64,000 bases of DNA, taken from Anabaena azotica FACHB-119 (GTDB lineage: Bacteria; Cyanobacteriota; Cyanobacteriia; Cyanobacteriales; Nostocaceae). Made by a program: the position numbers and the translations under genes. A model generated the notes under the pieces. That model had not been told where the DNA came from. It ran no database searches and was given only the letters and a program-made list of their open reading frames with translations. Below are positions 43,415 to 52,624 of the stretch, piece after piece. Where the stretch lies: positions 100,280 through 164,279 of the forward strand of contig NZ_JACJSG010000014.1 in assembly GCF_014697625.1 (NCBI RefSeq), in the 5' to 3' direction. Position 1 is the first letter of the stretch. Each line of letters begins with the position of its first letter.

Positions 43415-43656
43415 AGGACTTACGCACCAATGTTATCTGTTAAGACTGGGTGTAAGGGTGTAAGGGTGTAAGGGTGTAGGTTTTGAAGGCTTACCCCCCT
43501 ACACCCCTCTCTTACAAAGTTCTGATGCCTTCTCTTTCAGAGACGCTACCGCGAACGGCGGGCTGCGCCAACGGAGGAAGCCTCCGCTCAGACTTTGCGC
43601 TATACCCCTATACCCTTGTCCAAACCCTTGATTTTTCGTTTTCATGCGTAAGTCCT
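43415..43656. repeat. Palindromic MITE-like element with GGGTGTA heptads, copy A (242 bp)
   Basis: Ends in AGGACTTACGCA and its inverse TGCGTAAGTCCT. Interior: GTTATCTGTTAAGACTGGGTG, tandem GGGTGTA/AGGGTGT units, an inserted hairpin-like segment (TTCTGA...TCAGACTTTGCGC), then the inverse heptads and CAAACCCTTGATTTTTCG. Other copies at 43915-44113, 47614-47754 and 51907-52057. No protein-coding capacity. Confidence 0.85.
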
Positions 43657-43680
43657 AATAAAGTTGCAGCCAAAAATTGT

Positions 43681-43708
43681 GTAGAGACGTTGCATACAAC
43701 GTCTCTAC
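43681..43708. repeat. 28-bp palindromic repeat, second copy of the GTAGAGACGTTGCA type
   Basis: GTAGAGACGTTGCATACAACGTCTCTAC differs from 991-1018 by one base in the centre. Confidence 0.8.
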
Positions 43709-43914
43709 TACGCCACAAGCTATAGCAGGGGACAGGTGATAGGGGACTCTTGTCAGGGCTGAAAGCCTTTGAAATTAAAGGTTTTAAAATTGTATGATGT
43801 CCTAACCTATGCTTCGACTGCTATACATCAAGAAACGGTATGAGTTGTTGGTGCTGAGTACTGAATGCTTAAGCGCGGTAGCGGGGCGTTCAACCTGGGC
43901 TGAGTTAGAATTTC

Positions 43915-44113
43915 AGGACTTACGCACCAAGGTTATCTGTTGAGACAGGGTGTAGGGGGGTAAGGGTGTAAGGGTGTAAGGGTTTTAAAGATTTACACCC
44001 CTATACCCCTCTCTTACAAAGTTCTGAGCGCCGGAAACCGGCGCTCAGACTTTGCGCTATACCCCTACACCCTTGCCCAAACCCTTGATTTTTCGTTTTT
44101 ATGCGTAAGTCCT
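43915..44113. repeat. Palindromic MITE-like element with GGGTGTA heptads, copy B (199 bp)
   Basis: Same ends and interior as copy A but with a shorter inserted hairpin (GCGCCGGAAACCGGCGC at the TTCTGA/TCAGA site) and different heptad number. It lies about 260 bp from copy A in direct orientation. Confidence 0.85.
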
Positions 44114-44193
44114 AAATTTCTTTCCTCGCTCCTGTGTACCTCTGCTTCCCTGAGTTTTCCCAGTACCCAGTACCAAATCCCCAGTACCCTATA

Positions 44194-45285
44194 CTAAAAT
44201 CCCATCGCCTTGGCTACAGATCCTAAGTCTGCCTCAATGCCTTGTTTAAATTGGCTGTTGCTGTGCTTAATTGCTGTATCTGGGTCTTTGAGACCGTTAC
44301 CTGTGAGGATACATACTACTGTTGCGCCTGTGGGTACTTGGTCTTTGACTTTCAATAAGCCGGCGACGGAGGCGGCGCTGGCGGGTTCGCAGAAAATGCC
44401 CTCTGATGAGGCTAACAGGCGGTATGCGTCGAGGATTTCTGCGTCGGTGACGGCGTTAAAGTTGCCCTGGCTGGCTGTTTGGGCGGCGATCGCTTTATCC
44501 CAGCTAGCGGGGTTGCCGATGCGGATGGCTGTGGCGATGGTTTCGGGATGGGCTACAGGTTGTCCATTGACTAGGGGGGCTGCACCTGCGGCTTGGAATC
44601 CCATCATTCGGGGTAGGCGATCGCATTTCCCGATTTGATGATATTGACAAAAACCCATCCAGTATGCTGTGATATTCCCTGCATTGCCTACGGGGATACA
44701 TAACCAGTCTGGGGCATTCCCTAAAGCATCGACAACTTCAAAGGCTCCTGTTTTCTGCCCTTCCAAACGGTAGGGGTTGACTGAATTGACTAGGGTGATG
44801 GGATAGCTTTCCGCCATCTCGCGGACAATTTCTAAGGCTCTATCAAAGTTACCTTTAATTGCCAAAACTTCCGCGCCATACAATAGTGCTTGGGCTAACT
44901 TACCCAAGGCGACATAACCATCGGGAATTAAAACAAAAGCTTTCATCCCTCCACGCCTGGCGTAAGCGGCGGCGGCGGCTGAGGTATTCCCTGTACTTGC
45001 ACAAATTACCGCTTTGGCTCCAGCTTCCTTAGCTTTGGAAATCGCCATAGTCATCCCCCTGTCCTTGAAACTGCCAGTGGGGTTAAGACCATCGTATTTC
45101 ACATACACCGTGACTTGTCTACCGATACGTTCTGCGATCGCTGGCACAGGAATTAGGGGAGTGTTACCTTCTAACAAAGTTACAACTGGTGTTTTCTCGC
45201 TGACAGGTAGATACTCACGATAGGCTTCTATCAGTCCGGGCCAGGGTTGGCGATAAGATTTAGCAACAGACAAGCTCAAAGTCAC
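44194..45285 (-). CDS. thrC: Threonine synthase
   Basis: The PLP enzyme converts O-phosphohomoserine to threonine. The 363 residues match the shorter bacterial ThrC. PLP lysine K74 is in [25 protein letters not shown] and the phosphate loop ([12 protein letters not shown]) follow, and the C-terminal [14 protein letters not shown] is typical. The gene stands alone; AGCGAAAAAG upstream is a possible weak ribosome-binding region. Confidence 0.95.
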   Translation of the reverse strand: MTLSLSVAKSYRQPWPGLIEAYREYLPVSEKTPVVTLLEGNTPLIPVPAIAERIGRQVTVYVKYDGLNPTGSFKDRGMTMAISKAKEAGAKAVICASTGNTSAAAAAYARRGGMKAFVLIPDGYVALGKLAQALLYGAEVLAIKGNFDRALEIVREMAESYPITLVNSVNPYRLEGQKTGAFEVVDALGNAPDWLCIPVGNAGNITAYWMGFCQYHQIGKCDRLPRMMGFQAAGAAPLVNGQPVAHPETIATAIRIGNPASWDKAIAAQTASQGNFNAVTDAEILDAYRLLASSEGIFCEPASAASVAGLLKVKDQVPTGATVVCILTGNGLKDPDTAIKHSNSQFKQGIEADLGSVAKAMGF

Positions 45286-45730
45286 GGGATTTAAGTCTTT
45301 TTCGCTAAGGATGGGATATGGAAAATTTTAATTAAGTGGAAAGGTTAAAGAAACAAATTTTTGGCAACTTTTCTTTCCAGAAGATTAATATTATCTCTTT
45401 TTGTCCAAGTCTTCCACTGCTTCTTTAATAAATGTTAAGTTTAGCGCCAATTGGTCAGGTGACAGTTGACAGTTGACAGGTGACAGTTGTTATTCTCCCC
45501 TGCTCCCTTTTACCCTCCTGGGAGGACAGGGTGGTTTCATACAACTACTTTGCTTAAAGCCAAAAATCAAATTTGCGTCCTACTCAACATTTTGACGTAT
45601 CCTCAAAAGCATAGACTTTCAACCACTAACCGACATATTCAATATCAGACTTTCATTCACCCCTACACTAAAACTAGTATTTGGGAGCGAATTGTCAAAA
45701 ATCTGCCCTTGAAAGCCCAGCCCCCGAAAA
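45286..45730. other. Intergenic region upstream of the decarboxylase gene
   Basis: Contains CAGTTGACAGTTGACAGG repeat units near 45459-45490. A 91-codon open frame (45487-45762) overlaps the decarboxylase start and shows no coding signature. No gene is called. Confidence 0.4.
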
Positions 45731-47182
45731 ATGCTCAATCAAAACCAAACACCTCTAGTTGATGCGATAAAGGCTTGTGCAGCGCGTTCTCATGCGGCTT
45801 TTTACACTCCCGGACATAAGGGAGGGAGGGGAATTGCACAATCTTTGGCTGATTTGCTGGGTAATTCTGTGTTTGCGGCTGATTTGACAGAGTTGGCAAA
45901 TTTGGATAATCTATCAGCACCGCAGGGTGTGATTCAACAAGCGCAGGAGTTAGCGGCGGCGGCGTTTGGGGCGGGGCGGACTTGGTTTTTGGTGAATGGT
46001 TCTACTTGTGGGGTAGAGGCGGCTATTCTAGCTACTTGTGGCGCTGGGGATAAAATTATTTTGCCTCGGAATGTGCATTCATCTGCGATCGCCGGTTTAA
46101 TTGTCTCTGGTGCTATGCCAATTTTCCTTAATCCTGAATATGACCCAGTTTTAGATATTGCCCACAGTATCACACCCGATGCTGTACAAGCTGCTTTGCA
46201 ACAACATCCTGATGCTAAGGCGGTGTTGACGGTATATCCTACATATTACGGCGTATGTGGGGATTTAGAAGCGATCGCCCAAATCACCCATCAATACAAT
46301 ATCCCCTTACTTGTAGATGAAGCCCACGGCGCACATTTCACTTTTCACCCAGAATTACCTACCTCAGCTTTAGCCGCAGGAGCAGATTTAACTGTACAGT
46401 CAACTCACAAGGTACTGGGTGCAATGACCCAGGCTTCCATGCTGCATATCCAAGGCAATAGGATAGATGTTGATAAAGTGAGTAAGGCTTTGCAGTTGTT
46501 ACAGTCAACCAGTCCCAGTTATGTACTTTTGGCTTCCTTGGATGCGGCGCGTCAGCAAATGGCTGTGTTTGGTAAAGAGTTGATGTCTCGTACTTTACAT
46601 CTGGCGAATGAGGCGAGGGAAAGAATTAGTCAAATTGCTGGGTTATCGGTGCTGCATTCTCACAGGATATCACCAGGGTTTGCGGCTTTGGATCAAACAA
46701 GGTTAACTGTCACTGTTTCCGGTTTGGGTATAACTGGGTTTGCGGCGGAAGAAATTTTAGATGAAAAGCTGGGTGTGGTGGCGGAGTTTGCCAGTTTGCA
46801 ACATCTCACCTTTATCATTAGTTTGGGAAACAAGCCTGCTGATATTGAGCAGTTAGTTCAAGGGTTCACTCAATTGGTGGAAATAACTCCAACTTACCCC
46901 CAAGTAAATAGGGAAATTGAGACTAATTTCGCTTATTTTCGGGAACTTTCGCCCCGTGAAGCTTTTTTTGCTGATAGTGAGATATTACCTGTGGAACAGA
47001 CAGGCGATCGCATTTGTGCCGAAATAGTCTGTCCTTATCCACCGGGAATCCCCGTTATTATGCCAGGGGAAGTGATTACAAAACCAGCCCTGGAATATTT
47101 GCAACATATTCAAAGCTTAGGTGGATTTATCACAGGTTGCGCTGATACCAGTCTGCGTAGTTTAAAAGTTGTTAAAAAATGA
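45731..47182 (+). CDS. Orn/Lys/Arg decarboxylase family PLP enzyme (aminotransferase fold)
   Basis: A 483-residue fold-type I PLP enzyme. It starts PLVDAIKACAARSHAAFYTPGHKGG, the usual N-terminus of the family, and has FLVNGSTCGVEAAIL, the PLP aspartate/histidine in LLVDEAHGAHF and lysine K227 in TVQSTHKVLGAMTQAS. The C-terminal domain has CPYPPGIPVIMPGE. The sequence corresponds to the biosynthetic-type arginine/lysine/ornithine decarboxylases that lack the N-terminal wing domain. Which amino acid it decarboxylates is not evident; polyamine formation is likely. Confidence 0.88.
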   Translation: MLNQNQTPLVDAIKACAARSHAAFYTPGHKGGRGIAQSLADLLGNSVFAADLTELANLDNLSAPQGVIQQAQELAAAAFGAGRTWFLVNGSTCGVEAAILATCGAGDKIILPRNVHSSAIAGLIVSGAMPIFLNPEYDPVLDIAHSITPDAVQAALQQHPDAKAVLTVYPTYYGVCGDLEAIAQITHQYNIPLLVDEAHGAHFTFHPELPTSALAAGADLTVQSTHKVLGAMTQASMLHIQGNRIDVDKVSKALQLLQSTSPSYVLLASLDAARQQMAVFGKELMSRTLHLANEARERISQIAGLSVLHSHRISPGFAALDQTRLTVTVSGLGITGFAAEEILDEKLGVVAEFASLQHLTFIISLGNKPADIEQLVQGFTQLVEITPTYPQVNREIETNFAYFRELSPREAFFADSEILPVEQTGDRICAEIVCPYPPGIPVIMPGEVITKPALEYLQHIQSLGGFITGCADTSLRSLKVVKK

Positions 47183-48052
47183 CATTTTAATTTAACGTGA
47201 GTTCGACCAACGTTGTTTTGACCTCACCCCCAACCCCTCTCCTACGAGGAGAGGGGAGTAAGACGTTCAAGAAGGCAGTCCGGCTTGAGGCAGAGGGCAG
47301 GAGGAACCAATTGGAAGGGGATTGTGACCCCTCCCAATTGGAAGCTCCCAAATCAAAGATATGTCCGGGGCTTGTGACCCTTACTCCTTTCAGTCGTGGG
47401 CAGAGGGCAGGAGACATTCCTCCTGCCTCCTGCCTCCTGCCCTCTGCCTTTTCCGGTGAATAAAAATCTTGTAATTGGGTAGACATTTGTAGGGGCGGGT
47501 TAATCAAATATCATCAACAATTAACGATGATCCCGGTGAACCCGCCCCTACCGAGTCTCATAGGCTCCAAGCATAGGCTATTTTTTGGATATAGAAGGTT
47601 TTCCTAATTCACTAGGACTTACGCATGAAAACGAAAAATCAAGGGTTTTGACAAGGGTATAGGGGTGTAGGGGGGTAAGCCTTCAAAACCTACACCCTTA
47701 CACCCTTACACCCTTACACCCAGTCTTAACAGATAACATTGGTGCGTAAGTCCTGTTCACATCAGACGTAAGTTAATTTTCTGTTCTCATTCATCTTCTG
47801 TACAGTTCATTAACTAGGAGTAATCAAGCTTTTACAAAATAAACCCTCAATTAAATATTAATTTTTGTAACATTTAATGAAATTATATTAAAATTATATT
47901 ATTTTTTACTAGACTAATAAATCTTTCCTCCGTGTTAACACGGAGGAAAGATTTGGGAAAAAATGAATTACTTTTTTACAGGTTTTAGATTATCAAAGTT
48001 TGCTGATTTTTGTTTTTTAGGTTAATCATAATTAGTTACTTAACTATAAGAA
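47183..48052. other. 870-bp intergenic region with several repeats
   Basis: Contains CACCCCCAACCCCTCTCC... (about 47223-47258) with an inverted GAGGAGAGGGG; an imperfect inverted repeat CCAATTGGAAGGGG / CCCCTCCCAATTGG at 47307-47341; GGCAGAGGGCAGGAG and CTCCTGCC tandems (about 47399-47446); GTAGGGGCGGGTT with its inverse at 47490-47551; and the 141-bp element at 47614-47754. AT-rich DNA from 47760 precedes the ABC permease gene and includes a hairpin CCTCCGTGTTAACACGGAGG (47927-47946). No gene is supported. Confidence 0.6.
47614..47754. repeat. Palindromic MITE-like element with GGGTGTA heptads, copy C (141 bp, inverse orientation)
   Basis: Begins AGGACTTACGCATGAAAACG, which is the inverse of the right end of copies A and B, and ends GGTGCGTAAGTCCT. 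Interior has AGGGGTGTAGGGG and CACCCTTACACCCTTACACCC heptads. Confidence 0.85.
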
Positions 48053-48874
48053 ATGTATACACCAGCCAATTATCAAAATTTTCCGCAGCAGATAGTAAAA
48101 GCCACTTATCAAAAACTAAAGCAGTTATTGCCGTCTATTTTTGGTATTTTTATATTTTTAACTCTCTGGCATTTTTTAAGCTTGCGCCCCAATACAACTT
48201 TGCCTTCACCCTTGACAGTTGTCACCGATACTTGGGATTTAATTAAAGACCCTTTTTTCCAGAAAGGAGGGAATAATAAAGGTTTCTTCTGGCTAATTAT
48301 GGCAAGTCTCAGGCGAGTTGTAGTTGGTTATTTTTTGGCAACAGTTATAGGTATTCCCATCGGTTTTATTATTAGCCTCAATAGCTTTTGTCGAAAAGCG
48401 GTAGACCCACTGATACAGTTATTGCGCCCTGTTGCTCCCTTGGCTTGGCTACCTTTAGCGCAAGCAGTATTTCTCAAACCCAATCCTTCAGCTATTTTTG
48501 TAATTGCGATAACTGCCATTTGGCCGATTATTTTAAATACAGCTTTGGGTGTAAAACTTATACCTAAAGATTATATTAATGTAGCTAAGTTAGTAGGTTT
48601 ATCACCATTAGAAAACTTTTATAAAATTCTCCTACCCGCAACGTTACCTTATATATTTACAGGATTAAGAATTGCTATTGGTTTATCATGGTTAGCAGTT
48701 GTTGCCGCCGAAATGTTGCTTTCCGATGATGGCATTGGCTTTTTTATTGTTGATGCTTACAACAATGCAAATATTGAGGAAATGATTTTAGCAATTATAT
48801 ATTTGGGTGGCGTTGGCTTGGTGCTAGACAAAATTATGGCATTTATCGCCGAGAAAGTGACACCTCAAGAGTAA
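48053..48874 (+). CDS. ABC transporter permease (nitrate/sulfonate/bicarbonate type)
   Basis: A 273-residue inner-membrane permease with six or more transmembrane helices and the EAA-type loop AKLVGLSPLENFYKILLPATLPYIFTGLRIAIGLSWLAVVAAEML. The family includes NrtB, SsuC, CmpB and CynB. The ATPase (49102) and substrate-binding protein (49994) genes follow in the same direction, so the system is complete. The transported anion is not decided by sequence. Confidence 0.9.
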   Translation: MYTPANYQNFPQQIVKATYQKLKQLLPSIFGIFIFLTLWHFLSLRPNTTLPSPLTVVTDTWDLIKDPFFQKGGNNKGFFWLIMASLRRVVVGYFLATVIGIPIGFIISLNSFCRKAVDPLIQLLRPVAPLAWLPLAQAVFLKPNPSAIFVIAITAIWPIILNTALGVKLIPKDYINVAKLVGLSPLENFYKILLPATLPYIFTGLRIAIGLSWLAVVAAEMLLSDDGIGFFIVDAYNNANIEEMILAIIYLGGVGLVLDKIMAFIAEKVTPQE

Positions 48875-48875
48875 T

Positions 48876-49068
48876 AGGACTTACGCAAGTGTCATAACCA
48901 AACTAACTGTAGGGTGCGTCAGCCCCAATAATTTCGTACAGATTCAGGACTTACGCAAGTGTCACAATTGGTGGTTGGTGCGTGACGCTACAAGTCTCAT
49001 TACTACGTTCAAATCTTTTCGCAGCGTCACACACCCTACAGAAAAAATCTGCCAGTTGCGTAATTCCT
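48876..49068. repeat. AGGACTTACGCAA-ended repeat (one partial and one complete copy) inside the ABC operon
   Basis: A partial copy at 48876-48945 and a complete one at 48946-49068 (ends AGGACTTACGCAA and TTGCGTAATTCCT). A near-identical complete copy is at 61198-61319, where the right end is the exact TTGCGTAAGTCCT. It sits in the 227-bp gap between the permease and ATPase genes, so it could affect read-through. Confidence 0.85.
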
Positions 49069-49101
49069 GTTAAAGAATAATCAATTTTTTAAGTAAATAC
49101 T

Positions 49102-49944
49102 ATGTCTAATTTTGTAGAAATCAGGGATATCAACAAGGAATTTGTTGAGAATGGAAACAAGAATATTGTTCTCAAAGATGTCAACTTAGAAATTCAACAG
49201 GGAAGTTTTGTATCTTTGATAGGACATTCTGGCTGTGGTAAATCTACGCTGTTAAATATCGTAGCTGGTTTAGAGAAACCGACTCAAGGTCAAGTGCGAG
49301 TGGATGGTCAAATAGTCAAAAGACCATACCGCGATCGCATGGTAGTCTTTCAGAATTACTCCCTGTTACCTTGGCTAACTGCTTGGGAAAATGTGGCTTT
49401 GTTCGTTGATAAAGCCATGCCGCGAAAATCCAAAAACGAACGCCGAGAAATTATCTCCTCGCACCTAGAGATGGTTGGTTTAAAAGATGCAGTTCATAAA
49501 AAGCCCTCACAACTGTCAGGAGGGATGAAACAACGAGTCGCCCTAGCCCGTGCTTTAGCTGTTCAACCCAAACTACTCCTCCTCGATGAACCATTTGGCG
49601 CACTAGATGCCCTCACCCGTGGTTCATTGCAAGCAGAATTAATGCGTATCTGTGACATCTACCACATCACAACTATCATGGTGACTCATGACGTAGATGA
49701 AGCATTATTACTCTCAGACCAAGTAGTAATGTTAAAAAATGGCCCAGCCGCCACCATCGGTCAAGTCTTAGATATCCCCTTTGAACATCCCCGTTCCCTA
49801 GAAATTAGAGACACCCCCAAATACCACCACCTACGCCACGAATTAATGCAATTCTTGCAAGGTCAAGAAATGGGGGGGATGAGGGAGAAACCCACCCCTA
49901 GCCCCTCCCTGGAGGGGAAAAGGGAGATGAGGGAGACAAGGTAA
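49102..49944 (+). CDS. ABC transporter ATP-binding protein (NrtD/SsuB/CmpD-like)
   Basis: A 280-residue ATPase with Walker A GHSGCGKST (41-49), Q-loop VVFQNYSLLPWLTAWENV, signature LSGGMKQ (138-144), Walker B LLLLDEPFGALDA and H-loop MVTHDVDEALLLSD. The last ~25 residues (MGGMREKPTPSPSLEGKREM) come from a repeat DNA tract and are not part of the domain. It works with the flanking permease and binding protein. Confidence 0.92.
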   Translation: MSNFVEIRDINKEFVENGNKNIVLKDVNLEIQQGSFVSLIGHSGCGKSTLLNIVAGLEKPTQGQVRVDGQIVKRPYRDRMVVFQNYSLLPWLTAWENVALFVDKAMPRKSKNERREIISSHLEMVGLKDAVHKKPSQLSGGMKQRVALARALAVQPKLLLLDEPFGALDALTRGSLQAELMRICDIYHITTIMVTHDVDEALLLSDQVVMLKNGPAATIGQVLDIPFEHPRSLEIRDTPKYHHLRHELMQFLQGQEMGGMREKPTPSPSLEGKREMRETR

Positions 49945-49993
49945 ACAGAAGTTCTTTCCCCAGTCCCCAGTCCCCAGTCCCCAGTCCCTAACT

Positions 49994-51298
49994 ATGGCAA
50001 AATTTAACAGAAGACAATTTATCACAACTGCTGGCGCTGCTGTCCTCACACACACCCTCAGCAACTCCACTAATTCCACCGTTGCCAAAACCCAATTAAA
50101 TTCAGGTGTTTACGCTGGTTATAGTGACAGCCCAGAAGTCACAACAGCCACACTCGGCTTTGTACCTGTCACCAGTGGCTGTCCTTTGATTATCGCTCAA
50201 GCTAAAGGCTTTTTTGCTAAACATGGTCTGCCTGATATTCGTGTCGTCAAACAACCTTCATGGGCAGTGATGCGCGACAAACTTATGTTAGGTGCTGCTG
50301 ATGAAGGCTTAGATGGCGGTCATCTCCTGTTTCCTATGGTTTACCTCATGGCTACCGGGGAAATTACCTACGGGCGCAAAATTCCTATGTACATTTTGGC
50401 GAGGATGAATGTCAATGGTCAGGGAATATCTGTTGCCAATACTTACAAAAATTTAAACTTGAGTCTAGATAGTTCTGCCTTAAAATCAGCCTTTGCCCAA
50501 AAAACCCAAGCAGGGGAAACGGTGCGTTGTGCAGTTCCCTATCGCCGAGTCACTGGTGATTTTTTCTTGCGCTGGTGGTTGGCTTACGGTGGAATTGACC
50601 CTGAGCGTGATTTATCAATCATCGTTATTGCACCCCCACAGATGGTTGCAAGTATGCGTAGCGGTAGCATGGAAGCTTTTTGCGTGGTTGACCCTTGGCA
50701 TCATCGCCTGATCAAACAAGGTCTTGGTTATTCGGCTGTGACAACTGGGGAGTTGTGGCATAATCATCCAGAAAAAGCCTTCACAATGCGGGCTGAGTGG
50801 GTGGATAAATATCCCCAGGCGGCGAAAGCCATGCTGGCGGCATTTTTAGAGGCACAAATTTGGTGTGACCAGCCAGAAAATAAAGCTGAATTATTTGAGA
50901 TTGTGTCACAAAGGCAATGGATTGGGGTGAAAAGTGAGTTGATCCGCGATCGCCTTTTAGGTAAATTTGATTATGGTAACGGGCGGGTAGTGGAAAATAG
51001 CCCCCACGCCATCAAATACTGGCGTGACAGTGCTTCATATCCTTACAAAAGCCATGATTTATGGTTTTTAACTGAAGATATGCGCTGGGGTTATCGTTCC
51101 CCCGATTTTGAAACTAAACCCCTAATTGATACCGTTAACCGGGAGGATATATGGCGAGAAGTTGCTAAATTAATTGGTCAAGAGTCAGCAATTCCCGCTA
51201 GTACATCACGGGGCGTTGAGAAATTCTTTAACGGTTTAGAATTTGACCCAGAAAATCCCCAAGCCTATCTCAATGCTCCCAAGATCAGGATAATGTGA
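49994..51298 (+). CDS. Periplasmic substrate-binding protein, NrtA/CmpA family
   Basis: A 434-residue binding protein with a twin-arginine-type N-terminus (FNRRQFITTAGAAVL) and the CmpA/NrtA domain (LGFVPVTSGCPLIIAQAKGFFAKHGL, WAVMRDKLMLGAADEGLDGGHLLFPMVYLMATG). Known relatives bind nitrate, nitrite or bicarbonate in cyanobacteria; a distinct anion is possible. Gene order is permease-ATPase-binding protein, different from nrtABCD and cmpABCD, and there is no NrtC-like fusion. Its stop overlaps the next gene's start by one base. Confidence 0.9.
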   Translation: MAKFNRRQFITTAGAAVLTHTLSNSTNSTVAKTQLNSGVYAGYSDSPEVTTATLGFVPVTSGCPLIIAQAKGFFAKHGLPDIRVVKQPSWAVMRDKLMLGAADEGLDGGHLLFPMVYLMATGEITYGRKIPMYILARMNVNGQGISVANTYKNLNLSLDSSALKSAFAQKTQAGETVRCAVPYRRVTGDFFLRWWLAYGGIDPERDLSIIVIAPPQMVASMRSGSMEAFCVVDPWHHRLIKQGLGYSAVTTGELWHNHPEKAFTMRAEWVDKYPQAAKAMLAAFLEAQIWCDQPENKAELFEIVSQRQWIGVKSELIRDRLLGKFDYGNGRVVENSPHAIKYWRDSASYPYKSHDLWFLTEDMRWGYRSPDFETKPLIDTVNREDIWREVAKLIGQESAIPASTSRGVEKFFNGLEFDPENPQAYLNAPKIRIM

Positions 51299-51837
51299 TG
51301 GTGGAAGATTCGCCGGGTAAAAGTAGTATGATGAAACTTAAGATTCCACAACTTAGCCTCAGTATACTGAGCTTATTACTTTGGGGGGTACTTGGCATCA
51401 TGGCGATCGCCAATTTCACACCCCCAGCATTAGCACTTGATTACAACAAAGAAATCTTAATTGAAGCCGACTTTTCTGGACGTGATTTAACAGACTCTAG
51501 TTTCACCAAAGCCAACCTACGCCAGAGCAACTTTAGCAACTCAAATTTAACAGGTGTTAGCTTCTTCGCCGCCAACTTAGAAGCAGCCAACCTAGAAGGA
51601 ACAAACCTCACCAACGCCACATTAGACTCAGCTCGTCTCATCAAAACTAACTTAACAAACGCCATCTTAGAAGGAGCGTTTGCCGCCAACGCCAAATTTG
51701 ACGGGGCGATAATTGACGGTGCAGACTTCACTGATGTCCTCCTACGTCCAGACGAGCAGAAAAAACTCTGTAAAGTTGCCAAAGGTACTAATCCCACCAC
51801 AGGACGAGACACCCGCGATACATTATATTGTCCTTAG
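51298..51837 (+). CDS. Pentapeptide-repeat protein with N-terminal signal sequence
   Basis: A 179-residue protein; start at ATG 51298, which shares one base with the TGA of the preceding gene (TGATG), so translation is coupled. A GTG at 51295 is an alternative. After an N-terminal hydrophobic signal ending PPALALDYNKE come at least 10 pentapeptide repeats (ANLRQ, SNFSN, SNLTG, ANLEA, ANLEG, TNLTN) forming a right-handed beta-helix, then a short Cys-containing tail (KKLCKV and DTLYCP). The architecture resembles thylakoid-lumen pentapeptide proteins of plants and cyanobacteria. Its coupling to an anion transporter binding protein is unusual. Confidence 0.8.
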   Translation: MVEDSPGKSSMMKLKIPQLSLSILSLLLWGVLGIMAIANFTPPALALDYNKEILIEADFSGRDLTDSSFTKANLRQSNFSNSNLTGVSFFAANLEAANLEGTNLTNATLDSARLIKTNLTNAILEGAFAANAKFDGAIIDGADFTDVLLRPDEQKKLCKVAKGTNPTTGRDTRDTLYCP

Positions 51838-52206
51838 CTTAGAGTCTACTGTAGGGTGGGCAATGCCCACCACATTCTGATTAATATCAGTTTTCATAAC
51901 CAAAATAGGACTTACGCATAAAAACGAAAAATCAAGGGTTTGGGCAAGGGTGTAGGGGTATAGGGGTATAGGGGTGTAAATCTTTAAAACCCTTACACCC
52001 TTACACCCTTACCCCCCTACACCCTGTCTCAACAGATAACCTTGGTGCGTAAGTCCTGCAAAATAAGAAAATATGACTTTATTCATAGCTGATTCATGAC
52101 TTTTTTCCTAGTTTGCCCATTCAGCTCTAATTTTATGATTAATATGGGTTGATTTAGCTAAAATCAACCTGTTTTGATGGTATGTTAATTCAGGAGCATA
52201 ATTACT
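51838..52206. other. Intergenic region with GTAGGGTGGGCA repeat and MITE-like element D
   Basis: GTAGGGTGGGCAATGCCCACCAC at 51851-51873 (a palindromic half), then the element at 51907-52057, then the DUF3011 gene's upstream region with AGGAG (52192-52196) near the ATG. Confidence 0.6.
51907..52057. repeat. Palindromic MITE-like element with GGGTGTA heptads, copy D (151 bp)
   Basis: Same ends as copies A-C (AGGACTTACGCA and TGCGTAAGTCCT) in the orientation of copy C, with an interior of AGGGGTATAGGGGTGTA units and CCCTTACACCCTTACACCC heptads. No inserted segment. Confidence 0.85.
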
Positions 52207-52614
52207 ATGGTTACTCGTCTTGCAAAAATGGTTACTAGTCTGGCGATCGCTAGCATTAGCATTGGTAGCCTTTTGAGCTTTGCTCCCCCAGCTTCAGCTC
52301 AACAAATCATAACTTGTGAAAGCCAGAATAATCGCAGAAACACTTGTGCTATACCCCCAACAGGCAGAGTGAGGCTCATCAGGCAATTATCTGATGCTGA
52401 CTGTAGAGGGAATTGGGGTTTCACCCGCAATCGTATTTTCGTCAGAAATGGTTGTCGAGCTGAGTTCTCTGTAGGCAATTCTCGATTTTACAGAAATGGC
52501 AGATACGACAGAGATGGCAGATACGGCAGAGATGATAGATACGACAGAGATGATAGATACGACAGAGATGATAGATACGACAGAGATAACAGATACGACA
52601 TATATCCCAGGTAA
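52207..52614 (+). CDS. DUF3011 exported protein with RYDRDD repeats
   Basis: A 135-residue secreted protein with a signal peptide (cleavage after ASA, about residue 31). The single DUF3011 domain contains CESQNNRRNTCAI, RLIRQLSDADCRGNWGF and IFVRNGCRAEF. The C-terminal ~35 residues are a tandem repeat of 6 residues (RYDRDD), encoded by nearly identical 18-bp units at about 52500-52600. The four Cys of the domain suggest two disulfides in the periplasm. The role is unknown. A mobile element was inserted a few bases after the stop codon. Confidence 0.85.
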   Translation: MVTRLAKMVTSLAIASISIGSLLSFAPPASAQQIITCESQNNRRNTCAIPPTGRVRLIRQLSDADCRGNWGFTRNRIFVRNGCRAEFSVGNSRFYRNGRYDRDGRYGRDDRYDRDDRYDRDDRYDRDNRYDIYPR

Positions 52615-52624
52615 GACAGTTATC

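Noticed and set aside
43483..43725. 80-codon open frame in the repeat region
   Set aside because: It lies within the palindromic element A and its heptads; no start or homology evidence.
45487..45762. 91-codon open frame upstream of the decarboxylase gene
   Set aside because: It overlaps the decarboxylase start, begins in repeat DNA and has a composition unlike the organism's proteins.
47187..47507. Open frames of 88 and 106 codons on opposite strands
   Set aside because: Both cross several intergenic repeats (CCTCTCC, GGCAGAGGGCAGGAG, CCAATTGG types).
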